Shown here: positions 10,001 through 20,131 of the stretch, piece after piece
Layout of the letters: every line of letters starts with the position of its first letter
Numbering within the stretch: the first letter of the stretch is position 1
Source of the DNA: Deuterostichococcus epilithicus
Lineage: Eukaryota; Chlorophyta; Trebouxiophyceae; Prasiolales; Stichococcaceae
Length of the DNA stretch: 64,000 bases
Direction: 5' to 3'
Assembly (NCBI GenBank): GCA_033439295.1
Contig: JAVTLE010000004.1
Location: 806,012 to 870,011 of the forward strand
Translations under genes and position numbers: made by a program
The notes under the pieces: model-generated
What the model saw: the letters and a program-made list of their open reading frames with translations, nothing else
Told to the model about the DNA's origin: nothing
Databases searched by the model: none

Positions 10001-11821
10001 GCCTTCGGCAGCAGCAGCACACAAGGTCATGCTAGAACTGCAGGCGGTGTCGTCCGTTGCCGCGTCAATTGTCATGCGCCGCAAAAGCGGCGCCTGGCAG
10101 CTGCCCGGCAGGGTCAAGTTTGGTGCAGGTGCTGAGGTGGACAGCTGGCAATGCGGCATGTGTGCTGCTGCTTCCAACTTCCCCTTTGCCGAGCGGCAGG
10201 CTCGCAGGCCAGTCGAGCAAACGTGCTGTGCACTGCTGGCTCGACGCCAACGCAAACTGTCTCTTGAGGGCCATGTCAACAGCGACCGCACCTGTTCAGC
10301 AGCAGCGACACGATGTGCGCCAGCTGCAGCGGGTTGTCAGCGGCGGCCAGTCCGTCCGCCAGGTGTTTTGCATTGGCGCCGCTGCCGCCACCGGGCACCA
10401 GTGGCTGGAACGTGGATTCCGTGAACACAAAGTCGGGCGCCCAGGCCACCCCGTGGCGCTGCATGATGACCTGCGTATAATTGCGGACTGCGCTGATCGG
10501 TGCACTGGACAGGCGTCTTGCATACCACATATGTAAAGGGCCGTCAGGCCTCGGGCCCCAGCGGCTGGAAGGTTAGCGAGAGGTTGACTCCGAGAAGAAA
10601 CAAGTCAGAGGCTCACCCCACCCCATGGCGGCACTGCATGACAACCTGCGTCGGAAGTGCGGCGCTCTGGACAAGAATGCTCTGCAGCTTGATGTCTGCA
10701 CGAGCGAACTGTGCGCCCACGCCACTCTGCCGATGCCTGATGCTGCCCGAGAAGAATATCCAAATTCGGTCTCATAGCTTGTTTGCAGGCCTCCGCAGCA
10801 TTCAAACCGTGTCACGGGAAGCCCATTCGAGGTCAGCTGGTTGATGCGTGCGAATGTGCTGCCAACAGTGAGCGTGGAGGACGGTGGTGCCTCAACTCGT
10901 ACCCAACAGCCATAACACAGAGCCGCAAGTCAGCAGGGAGCTTTCAGCATCAGAACACTGACTTCACTGCCAGATGTCTTTGGAGACAGGGCGGCAAGTG
11001 CGCTGGCTGCAGCGCAAGACGAGGGGCAGGTGGTGGTCATTGGAACCAAAGTCGTACAGGACATGGACGCCAGCCAACGGAGGCGGTGCACTGCTGTGCA
11101 TCATGGCGGCTGCAACCCGTCTGATGTTTAGCAGCTAGTCTGACAATGCAGGGAAGCGCAGGGTCTGCCGCGCTTTCTGGCAAGGGACAACTGCTGCTTT
11201 CTGTCACACGCAAAGAAAATCGAGCCCTCCTCGTGATGCCCGGCCAGCAACAGCGCAAAGGCCGTGCAAACGTGAAATCAGGCGGCGCTGCGGCGCCTCG
11301 CTACTCTGCGACTGACATCAGGACAGGTGGTGCATGTGTGGTCGCGAAGCCATCACCGTTTCAATGGTCTCGTGTGGATTTGACCACGGTTCCATTAGAA
11401 ACACGGTTCACCTGCCACCGCACACGCTCCAGGCAGTGCTGGAACTCCAGCGAGAACCGCGTCGCAGGCCGCGGCATGGCAGAGCGGCTGCCCGGGTCTG
11501 GCGGCGGCAGCGGCGACACCTCCAGCGCCGCCGCGGCATTGTGCGCCAGCATGTTTGCAACCTGCACAATGAACATGCAAGCTCGCCAGCAGTCAGTCCT
11601 GGACCAGCATGATGTGCCGCGACGCACAGCGCAGAGCTTCAATTGAACGCTCGCTGGGATCTATCATTGCTGCGACTAGAGCTGCGTCCACCCTCTCACA
11701 TCCTTGCAGCATGCATCTGATGCAACTGGAGCTCTACAGGTGGCGTGCACGAGATGGGTGATCTTGGCTCTACCTGCTGCTGGATGCCAGGTGCCAGAGC
11801 AGGTAGAGATTGCGCAGCCAT
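7052..11821 (-). CDS. BABAM2: BRISC/BRCA1-A complex subunit 2 homologue (BRE/BRCC45)
   Basis: Nine exons, 5' to 3' on the minus strand: 11774-11821, 11412-11561, 10292-10470, 9625-9721, 9000-9218, 8623-8746, 8159-8342, 7662-7761, 7052-7363 (470 residues); every phase agrees. Landmarks recalled from animal BRE appear in order: an N-terminal MAAQSLPALAPG; RFSLEFQ...LERVRW; APDFVF; then a second UEV-like half with GGMCLMEFLPAA, VQGLVCLLHV...EYPDKLPELTL and YTDYKWSPRW. In animals BRE bridges subunits of K63-specific deubiquitinase complexes (BRISC, BRCA1-A) and has ubiquitin E2 variant folds without a catalytic Cys. The last 45 or so residues are Gln/Pro/Ala-rich and look lineage-specific. Introns contain echoes of exons 3, 4, 7 and 8. 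Identification rests on motif order, not on a search. Confidence 0.82.
7838..7893 (-). repeat. Intronic echo of BABAM2 exon 8
   Basis: It resembles 7711-7772. Shared blocks on the plus strand are ACCAGGCCCTGCAC and CCGCCACGA. The offset is about 125 bp. Confidence 0.8.
8121..8146 (-). repeat. Telomere-like motif just inside a BABAM2 donor
   Basis: The plus strand reads CACCCTAACCCCTAAAACCC and then TGAAAC. On the gene strand this is a run of AGGG units with short T tracts, beginning about 12 bp inside the intron that follows exon 7. It resembles degenerate TTTAGGG telomere repeats. Confidence 0.7.
8380..8434 (-). repeat. Intronic echo of BABAM2 exon 7
   Basis: It resembles 8296-8350. ATGAGGCACATGCCGC is identical in both, followed by GGCCCAG. 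The offset is about 84 bp. Confidence 0.85.
9774..9849 (-). repeat. First intronic echo of BABAM2 exon 4
   Basis: It resembles exon 4 and its acceptor (9659-9732). CTGCAGCGCGTC is identical, followed by related GTCGCGGCGA and CGCCGC blocks. Confidence 0.75.
10036..10110 (-). repeat. Second intronic echo of BABAM2 exon 4
   Basis: A more degraded third copy of the exon 4 region. It keeps CTGCAGG, GTCGTCCGTTGC and the CGCCTGGCAGCTGC block that matches the acceptor region of exon 4. Confidence 0.65.
10620..10676 (-). repeat. Intronic echo of BABAM2 exon 3 acceptor
   Basis: It resembles 10450-10512. Shared blocks are CCCC(A/G)TGGCG, CTGCATGA and ACCTGCGT. The offset is about 167 bp. Confidence 0.7.
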
Positions 11822-12343
11822 GGAGATATGTTTAGCAAGACCGTGTAGACAAATCAATATGGTCTGGTAGAGCAAATGGGGACAGCTTGGCGCGAGTTGA
11901 TCGAAAATTTCGAGTAGAGCCTTTGTTGGAGGTTCCCACAGGAGACGACCGGGGCTTCGTGCTGCACACTGGCGTGCAGTGCAGTGCACAGAACGGAACA
12001 ACGGATTCGGGTCGTGAACTCAGCGCGCAAGCGCTCAGCGTTCGGCTCGAGTGTCCCCCGCATTCATACATCCTTTGGCTGACTAAACCTCTCGCTCTGC
12101 GACACGTTCTGGTCTTGCAGAGCCAATTCTGCAATCAGCAGATCGTGTGCACTATTGAGTTTGTCATGGAGTGAAAGGCCAAGTCGGGGCGTCACATCCT
12201 GCGCTCTGTCAAATTGAACCTGTGCCCTGATGTGCACTCCTTGATAGAGCAGCCTTCAGTGACGATATCGACGTTGGGATCTGGAGCAAGGCCAGCACAG
12301 CAGCTCCAATCTTGTAACACAGCGCCGCCTAAGACGGCCAAGT
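11822..12343. promoter_or_regulatory. Putative bidirectional promoter region
   Basis: The 0.5 kb between the divergent starts of BABAM2 (-) and the next gene (+). I see no specific element; the call rests only on gene orientation. Confidence 0.35.
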
Positions 12344-13450
12344 TTGAATATGGGGCTGGTGCATAGGGCTGCATGCCTGGCCTTTCTGGCTCTACTGGCT
12401 GGCTCAGCGGCGCTGGAGACAGCCGTGCCGCCCGAAGACCCCACGTTGGAGCCGGTGCAGCTGCCTGTGGCGCGCAGCATCTCCCAGGTGCCCCTGCACC
12501 AGGTGCCCCTGCACCTTGCCGCTGGCTGAATCTGCCTGCCGGCGGCATCTTGCGCCCACATCTCATGTCGATAAAAGCCTGGTTGCAGAAGCACCCCAGA
12601 CTGATTCATCTTGCCTCTTACAAGGCGCAGCTCAAAACCTTTGTTCTCTGTTGGCTTGTGGCCGCCATGCTTGCGACCATGCATATGCGCTGTCCACGTG
12701 CACGCCCCGCGCTGACATGGCACCGCACACCCATCCGCTGCAGAGCATCGCCGAGGGACTGTCGACACTGTGGCACGGCTCCAGCGCCAAGACCGGGCCG
12801 CTGTCGGACGCTTCTGCGCTGGCGGCGGCGGCCGCCGGCCTGGAGCATGTGCCGGTGGCGCCACCCCTGGTGAACTCACCAGCAGCGGGTGGCGGAAGCA
12901 CATCTGCCGGCCAGGCCACCGGCGCCGAGGCCAACTACCCGGCCAGGCTGCGGCAGCTGACGAGGTCGTCGTCGGAAAAGGCGCGGGCGGCGCTGGCCGA
13001 GGCGGAGGCCTGGGCGCGCGGCCCATGGCCGGCCAGCAGCGCCGCTGGGCGGTACCTGTGGCGCCGCTCCCGCGACGTCGCCGGCTGGTGGCAGACAGAG
13101 GTGGGCTCATTCGGACTTGTGTTGTCATGTTGGCCTCTGCCGCCGTCCGGGCGGCGACCTGTGGCGATGCCAGAAAGCCCTGCCCGGCTGCGCGATTGCC
13201 TGCTCCTCCACTGGCACAGGGAGACTTCTGCCGCCTCCTGCCCTGACCTCCTGCATTGCATTGAAATATATTTTCTAGCACCGGCCGCATCTGCTGCCGC
13301 AGGACATCGACCTGCTGCGGGACCCGTGGCGCTCCGCCGGCAAGGTGCTGCGCGCCAGCGGCCGGCAGACGCGCGCCGGGCTGCGCGAGTTCTGGGCAAC
13401 CGTCGGCCCGGGCGGCAAGCTGCACCCCACCGCTCTGTTCGAGAGCCAGG
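12344..13450 (+). CDS. Unrecognised exons with a signal-peptide-like start; may be the 5' end of LCB1
   Basis: Three exons join in phase: 12344-12487, about 12748-13099, and 13280-13450. The first encodes a hydrophobic start (AACLAFLALLAGSAALE) typical of a secretion signal or anchor. The second is Ala/Ser-rich, with RSSSEKARAALAEAEAWARG and GRYLWRRSRDVAGWW. The third reads LLPQDIDLLRDPWRSAGK and ends ALFESQ before a GT donor. That donor is phase 0, as is the acceptor of the LCB1 membrane exon at 14078, so these exons could be a long LCB1 N-terminus. An alternative is a start at ATG 12717, giving MAPHTHPLQS. It could also be a separate gene. A 15-bp duplication at the first donor (12487-12517) offers two in-frame donors. 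I do not recognise the protein. Confidence 0.5.
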
Positions 13451-13545
13451 TGCGCAGAGCAGCAGGGTCTGCAGAAGGGGCTGCAGCCTTGCGGGAGGCA
13501 CGCAGCCCGGAGCAGGTCGGACTCGCGCCTGCATTGTGTGCTGCG

Positions 13546-13587
13546 GCGAGCTGCTCCCCACTGTGTTGTTCAGCAGCCAGGTGGTTT
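13546..13587 (+). repeat. Echo of the exon ending at 13450
   Basis: It resembles the exon end and donor at about 13420-13455. AGCTGC(A/T)CCCCAC and a CAGCCAG/GT ending are shared, so the donor itself is duplicated. Confidence 0.65.
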
Positions 13588-13836
13588 GCCGCACCCCTCC
13601 GCGCGGGGTCCGGGAGCCAGGGTGGTCAAAAGGGTCTGATCATGGCCAAACACAAGGGAGGGAGCGCCTGCACTACGAGCGGCGGCACGAGACGCGACTC
13701 GCCACGATGTCTAGGAGCCTCCCTTGTGCGGCGAGAGGAAACAGCCGGGAGGAGACAGATGCGGCACGCTGCTGGGCCGAGGACGCATTGTCTCCTGCTG
13801 ACGCCGGTCCAACGCATGCTTCTCCAGAATCTGTTG

Positions 13837-14007
13837 TGTACAAGGCCACCTGGCGGTGGAAGCTGCGATGCTGGATTCATAGGTGGCGCCGCTGGCTCGC
13901 GCGTAGGTCGAAAGCCGACCGATTATCATATGTACTTGGGGCATTCCCGGAGCTGCCTGGCGGTGGAGGCCGTGGTGCTGGGGCTGCTGGTGGCGCTGCC
14001 AGCTCGG
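13837..14007 (+). repeat. Two upstream copies of the LCB1 membrane-helix exon
   Basis: The real exon (about 14068-14132) is preceded by copies at 13930-14007 and 13837-13899. All share TGGC(G/A)GTGGA(G/A)GC. The middle copy still reads SCLAVEAVVLGLLVALPA in frame. The first has a stop after HLAVEAAMLDS. Copies lie about 110-140 bp apart. Confidence 0.85.
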
Positions 14008-14077
14008 ATGTCGGGCCTTGAATCTGAGGGGCAACCTGTCCATCAGTGTCTCGAGTCGCATTTCAATGTGTACACAG

Positions 14078-17000
14078 GGCCATTTGGCAGTGGAGGCCGC
14101 GCTGCTGGTCCTCCTGGTGGCGCTGCTGGCACAGCGCAGCTACCGGCCCGGCGCGCCCACCCCTGAGCGCCTCACAGCACGGGTGAGGCCCCGGCAGTCA
14201 CCTTGTTCCCCGGCCACTTCGCACACTGCCCTGCGGCTTGCCCCCTGGGCGCATCAACGCACAGCACCTGCTCTGCCCGCCATACAGCGGCCTTAGGCCT
14301 TAGGGTTCACACCCGGCCACAGCAGCTCTGCCCGTGAACACCCACCGCCGCTCGTCGCACACCCTCTGATGCCACACGGCCGGTGCGCCACCCTTTGCTG
14401 CTGACCACTGGTGCCGTAACTGCCACAGTGGCGCCTGGGTGTCGCCGTGATGCTGCGCAGGCAATGAGCAAGCAATATCTCTTGCAAAACCAATACCAAA
14501 ATCAAAAACAAGATCCTGCAAGTTTTTGGCAATCTCTGGAATTTGGAGATTTTGCAACCCCAATTTTGCGAAACTTAACCGAAAGTGGAGATTGGAGACC
14601 ACACGCGGAAAGGGAAGGTGGAGGTCCCGCGCTGGGATTGACGCCCGCAGCCGCTCGCGGGCACGCTGCCGGTGGCTCGCATCTCATATCGAACTCATGC
14701 AAAAAGCATGTTGCCATGCCCCCAACGAACAGGAAGTCGAGGAGCTGTGCCAGGAGTGGCGCCCAGAGCCGCTGGCGGGCCCCGTGCCGGCGGCGCGGGC
14801 CCAGCTGAAGCCGGCGGTCATCACCAGCGAGGTCGGGCCGCACATCACCGCGGACGGGCGCCGAGTGCTCAACCTGGCCAGCACCGACTTCCTGGGCATC
14901 GCCGCCGACCCCGAGATCCGGGTGAGGAGCTCGGGGCCCCTGCTCTGGCGAGTTTTGGGGCACCAACCCGATGCGCCGGAGGTCGTCAGGCATGGTGTGA
15001 TACAGCTTAGCGCTGCACCACGTGCGTCGGGCCAGGGCTACGGGCTGGCGCCGCATGTCGGGTAATTCATGGACGCGTTTGCGTGGTCGCTAACGCTTGC
15101 AACGCATGGGGTCGCCTGTTGCAGGGCGTCTTGATGTCACTGCTCTTGCTAGCCGCGCAGGACATATGCCGCAAGACGATCCAGAAGTACGGGGTGGGCG
15201 CCTGCGGCCCTCGCGGCTTCTACGGCACCATCGACGTGCACCTGCAGCTGGAGGAGCGCCTCGCACGCTTCATGGGCACCCAGGCGCGCACACTCAGGGT
15301 TTGTGGGTTTAGGGTTTGGTAGGCACCATCGACATGCACCTGCAGCTGGAGGAGCGTCTCGCGCGCTTCATGGGCACCCAGGCGCATACCTTTGGAAGGT
15401 TTCAGGAAGGGGGTGGGTCGGACAGATATGAATGGACTCTCGCGCGCCTGAGCTGCCCCGGGCCGCGGCGCGTTTGCCGCACCACTGCAAGCGTCAGCGG
15501 TGTGTTCGGACCCATCTGCGTGCGGCGCACGTCGGTCCTGCCCCGCGGGCAGCGCACCGGGCTCCCTGAGGACCGCGTGAGGCGGCTGCGTGTTTCCCAT
15601 GTCCGGATCCAGATGGCGGTTTTCCGACCGCCGAAATGCTAGCGACATGTGCACGCTTCCGCGCCGCATGCATACGGTGATAACATAGCCTCGTGTGCCC
15701 GGCGACTGCGCCCAAAATGTGTCCTGTTCCTGCGCGCAGGAGGCGATCATGTACTCCTACGACCTGGCGACGGTGCCCTCCATCCTGCCCGCCTTTGCAA
15801 ACAAGCGCGACCTGATAGTCTGCGATGAGGTGGGGCGCACCTCCCGGCCCAAATACTCAAATTTCCGTCCCATGTGCTTTCTGGTGGAGTTTCAGGAGTG
15901 CCTTGCTGTTCAACCCGCTGCCGGGGCTGCGCTCCTGCCGCCAGTCCTTGGCACTGCGACGACGTCGTGCACTTGTAGTTGGCATGCAAGCTGCGACTCC
16001 CCTGCAGCGAGCTGCTTCAGCGAGCTGATGGGTCGCACAGCGCTGAAACGCCGACCGCCGACAGCGCCTGCATGGCTCCAGTTGAGTTCTGTTCCCGCAG
16101 GCGGCGTGCTTCCCGGTGCAGAGCGGAGTGGTGCTTTCGCGCGCCAAGGTGCTGTACTTCAAGCACAACGATGTCGCGGACCTGGAGCGCGTGCTGCGCA
16201 GCGTCGCCGCCGAGGACGCTCGGAAACAGTGCGCTGCGCTCTTCACTTCTCGCACTCAAGGACCAAGGAGATGATCATTCGCATACGAAACCCTGTGCAG
16301 AGCTCGTTGCAAAACCGACTGTGCTGCGATTCCCCGCAGGCGGCCGCTGAACCGACGGTTCATTGTGGTGGAGGGCATTTATGCCAACACGGGCGATGTG
16401 GCGCCGCTCGCCGCCATCGCGCGCCTCAAGCACAAGTGAGCCGGGGATCTTCACATATTAGCTAACGCGCGTGCTTAGGGCTTCAGGCTCCTCCCTGTGC
16501 ATTGGGGCAGCGTCCATCTACCAATGGGCGTCCCGACCGCTGCCAACCTGCCGTTGCCTCTTGTCTCAGGCAGGGTGTTGCTGCTTCTGCACTGCGTGTG
16601 CATGGCACGGCCGGGCGATCTGCTTCGAACACAGCCTCCGCTTGGTATCGATCGTTGCCGCGGGGGCTCGTGAAGTGAAGTGCAAGCCCAATCCAATCCA
16701 CGTGCGGCAGGCGGTGGACGAGCCAATGGCGCTGGGGGTACCGGCCTGAAACCCTTGAACCCTAAACTCCCATATAGAAGTAGGAAACACAGCATCGTTC
16801 ACCTTCCAGGTACAAGTACCGGCTGGCAGTGGATGAGTCGCTGGCGCTCGGTGTGCTGGGCGCCAACGGCCGCGGCGCCGCCGAGGCCGCCGGCCTGTCG
16901 CCCAGGGACGTCGACATCATCACCGCCAGCCTCAGTGCGCCTCCGTTGGGCGTGTCCTCGCTGTATGCATGCATGTCTGCACACACAACTTGCAGCATGC

Positions 17001-19154
17001 TCTGCCGCGAAGAGCTGCGCAGAGGCTCCTCTGAGGCACTCACAGGCTTCCTCACAGGCAGGGTGTACTTGATCTCGGACGCCAACTGCTACTGCGCGGC
17101 GATATGTGGCGCCGCGCTTTGCCCTGGCACAGCTCTCCTGATCCATGCCTGAAAATCCACTTATGCTTCGGCGCAGGCAACTCGCTGTCGAGCGTCGGCG
17201 GCTTCTGCGCCGGCGTCCGCGAGATTGTGGACCACCAGCGCCTCAGGTGCGCAGCTGCGATTTATTTTAGTTCCTGGTCCTTGACCATGCGGCCAGCAGG
17301 TGGACTCAGATGGGTCAGTCAGCACACCGTCCAGCTGGCTGACATTTTGGACCGCGCCCAGATGTGGGCAGCCTGAGGCACCTCTGTTCAAAAGAAAGTT
17401 AGATGGCTCGTCACATGTTCCAAATCTCAGGAAGATAATCTTGCGGCTGGCGGCGCAGACCGCCGCCGCTTCCTGGCTGTGCTGTTCCCGCGGTCAGCCC
17501 TGCTGCCCGTGACCTGAAACACCCTGAATGGTTCGTGTGGGTTGTTTTCTTGAAGCCATTCGTTAAAATAAAAAGTCTCACCGCAGCGGCACCGGCTACT
17601 GCTTCTCGGCGGCGCTGCCGCCCTACCTGGCGACGGCCGCGGCGGGCGCGATCGACAAGATCGGGCGGGAGGGCCGCCAGCTGGCGGCGGCCTGCACCGG
17701 CAACGCCCGCCGGCTGCGCGGCCTGCTGTCCGATGTGCCGGGTGCAGCGCCAGCTGCGTGACGAGCAGCTCGTGCATTATGTTTCCGCGTCCGTGATTTG
17801 TATCCTCCCATAGGCCACTCAGGCAGCTGTGCACTGTGGTCCACGCCGCGCTGTCGACCTTTCTGGGCAACCATCTGACAGGCTGGTTGCAGTAAGGTAC
17901 AGTGGCCAGCATCCCTACCGCTGACGCTGCATGCTGTCAGAATGGCTCGGAGGGCGCCCGCTGTGGGTCGGGCTTGCTGATCAGAGAGTGTGACTGCCCC
18001 AAAAACAGGGCGCCCTTGCAGTCGTTGTGTACAGCGTCTTGCGGGGAAGGCGACAGGGCTTTGCAGTCAGGCCTCCTGGACCGCTGTACCTATACCCTGC
18101 AGGCTCAGCCTTCCATGTGCAGTCCCCAAACAACCAGCCCATCAATCCCCCACAGGGCTGACGCTGGTGGGCGGCGATGATGACATGGACTCGCCGCATC
18201 TGCATTTGCGCCTGGCTCAGCCGCGCGCCTCCCACGGTGCGTGTTCATCTAAGATGGCAACCCTCAGGCCGCTCCAGGGCTGCTGTGTGCACGGGCCGCC
18301 TGTGTGTGCGCCGACAGCGGGCGGGGCGCACCGCAACACCGATACACGGTGCCGGGACTCAAAGCTGGGGGGAGTCTCCGCCCCACGGGCTGCCAAGCTG
18401 CCCGCAAGAGGTGGACTGTCAGCAGGTGCAGGAGGTGGATTCGTCACCAGAGGACCGTTCCGCAGGGTGTGCTGAGATTCGGCCTGCACTGAACCCTCAA
18501 ATCAAACATGCAGATGAGAGCGAGGCGGTGCTGAGCGAGATTGCGGCGGAGGCCCTGAAGCGGGACGGCGTGCTGCTCGCCGTGCACCGCTATGCCGCCA
18601 ACGACCGCTGCGCCGCGCAGGTGTGTTGCGTGTGCACGGAAGTAACATAGTTGTATTCAGAACGAACATCTGCCGCTTGTGTGTCGCCAGCACTGGCGGC
18701 GACAGGCACCGAAAACGGCCCCAGCTTGGCGTCCCGTGCCCGAGCGTGGAGCAGCCTGTAGCCCGGGCTCGATGCTGATGCTGATGGGCGCGGCGGCATG
18801 GCGCGCAGCAACGCCCTGCATCGGCTCATGCCGCGGCGCCGCGCTGTGCCGTGCCTTATCATGCTTGCCCATATGCGGTGTGGAAGCAGTGCAGGCTCCG
18901 CAGGACCCTGGGGTGCGCGCTCGGAGCTTGCCGGGGAGCTGCAGCCATGGAAATGTCACATCATGTTCTGAAACGGTCGACAACATGCTCTCCTGCAGGG
19001 CGCCAGCACGCTGGGGCCCAGCCTGCGGGCGTCGGTGTCGGCGGCGCACGAGGCGGCAGACCTGGATCGGGCGGCGGCAGCAATCCGCGGCGCCGTGCAG
19101 CGGGTGCTGCAGCCGCGGAAAGGGCTGACGACGCGCAGCAGTGCCACCCTGTAG
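14078..19154 (+). CDS. LCB1: Serine palmitoyltransferase subunit 1 (long-chain base subunit 1)
   Basis: Twelve exons: 14078-14182, 14733-14921, 15161-15283, 15740-15829, 16101-16228, 16340-16435, 16810-16934, 17177-17246, 17587-17741, 18156-18236, 18514-18620, 18999-19154 (474 residues); all phases agree. Exon 1 is a transmembrane helix ([18 protein letters not shown]). Then come [63 protein letters not shown] and [15 protein letters not shown]. This matches LCB1/SPTLC1, the ER-membrane partner of LCB2 in the first step of sphingolipid synthesis (serine plus palmitoyl-CoA). As known for LCB1, the PLP lysine motif is absent. The Cys of VGACGPRG matches the SPTLC1 residue mutated in human neuropathy. 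The intron after 15283 appears to have a GC donor. The N-terminus is incomplete here and probably uses upstream exons. Confidence 0.93.
15291..15322 (+). repeat. Telomere-like run between an LCB1 exon and its echo
   Basis: The sequence contains AGGGTTTGTGGGTTTAGGG then TTTGG. It lies exactly between exon 3 (ending 15283) and its echo (from 15313). Confidence 0.8.
15313..15390 (+). repeat. Intronic echo of LCB1 exon 3 and its donor
   Basis: It nearly copies 15216-15289. It would translate as [20 protein letters not shown] against [20 protein letters not shown] in the exon, and repeats the CACCCAG/GCGC donor context. The offset is about 100 bp. This is the best-conserved echo in the window. 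Confidence 0.95.
16703..16741 (+). repeat. Intronic echo of LCB1 exon 7
   Basis: It reads [10 protein letters not shown] against [10 protein letters not shown] in the exon (16821-16859). It is followed at once by a telomere-like segment. Confidence 0.85.
16746..16770 (+). repeat. Telomere-like segment beside the LCB1 exon 7 echo
   Basis: CTGAAACCCTTGAACCCTAA then ACTCC: C-rich strand, degenerate CCCTAAA. It lies 5 bp downstream of the echo. Confidence 0.7.
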
Positions 19155-20131
19155 CGAAGCCTGCTCTCGGGCGGCTCAGTGCACTGGTTCCTCCTGGGCT
19201 GCCAACAGCGTTGGGCTGTCACCGCGCGGCGGGTGCTCCCCCCCACAGGAGGGGGCTCTCGGCTGCCGCACTGTTTGTGGCAGCATGGCGCTGCTTGATT
19301 ACTATATCGCGAGATGTGGCCGCGTCTGTGCAGCCATGCTGGTCCTCTTCAACGTTCTAGGTATATGCAGGCGTGCAAACGACTGGCGATTTCCTCCGCA
19401 CCTCTGCAATGGTAGTCTGTGCGGGTATTGTGCTGCAGCATCTTTGTGGACGTCGGTCGCTGGAGTGCTGCCCTTGCTCAACAACTGCAATGCGTTATCC
19501 CTTGGTGTCAGACTGCCGATGCAGTGCCAGACTGCAGACCATAGGTAGCTTTGGTCTGAAACTTGGTGGACCCTACACGTCATCTAGGATTCAGGTGGGT
19601 TGTTTTCCAGTCAGACAAGGAAGTCACACCTTGCCACGCGTGCTGCCGCCTCATCCACTCTTGGACTTGGCTGATGAAATTTCGTCGTGCGGTGCTTGTT
19701 CCAGCCGAGTGTGCAGTCTCACTCTCGCTCCCCGGTCACATCATCATTTGACGTCACACTCGGCAGCAGACACCACGCCTCGCTGCGTGATCATGAGCAA
19801 GCAGTCTTGAGCCGAACTTCTTGATCGACGATCTGGCCGAATTTTCGACATCGGTCGCCGCTGCATATTCCGTCGGTTGGCGCTGGGATGTGCTAGCCCG
19901 GTGCTGTACGTGTCGGGCCTTTCCAGGTTCAGATGGCATACGCAAGGCATCGTGTGTGCAGGACGGCCCTCCTTGTCATTTGGTGGTGCGTGGGGTCATC
20001 GACTTATCTGTTTCCGCTTGTCTGGAGTGGTCGCAGCAATGTCAGATTGCCGATCATGCATTGGAGCCAGCTCTCTCTGCCTGCTAATTACAAGGAAAAC
20101 CCGCCTCTATCTGACCTGCTCGCTCTGCAGG
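19155..20131. other. Intergenic or 5' region of the amine oxidase
   Basis: No gene is supported. A hydrophobic reading from ATG 19285 (MALLDYYIARCG...) ends near a GT donor at 19360 but in phase 1, which does not fit the next exon. A further 5' exon of the amine oxidase could lie here. Confidence 0.4.

Noticed and set aside
12344-14021. A confident separate gene upstream of LCB1
   Set aside because: Phases also allow these exons to be the LCB1 N-terminus, so I kept it as an uncertain model.
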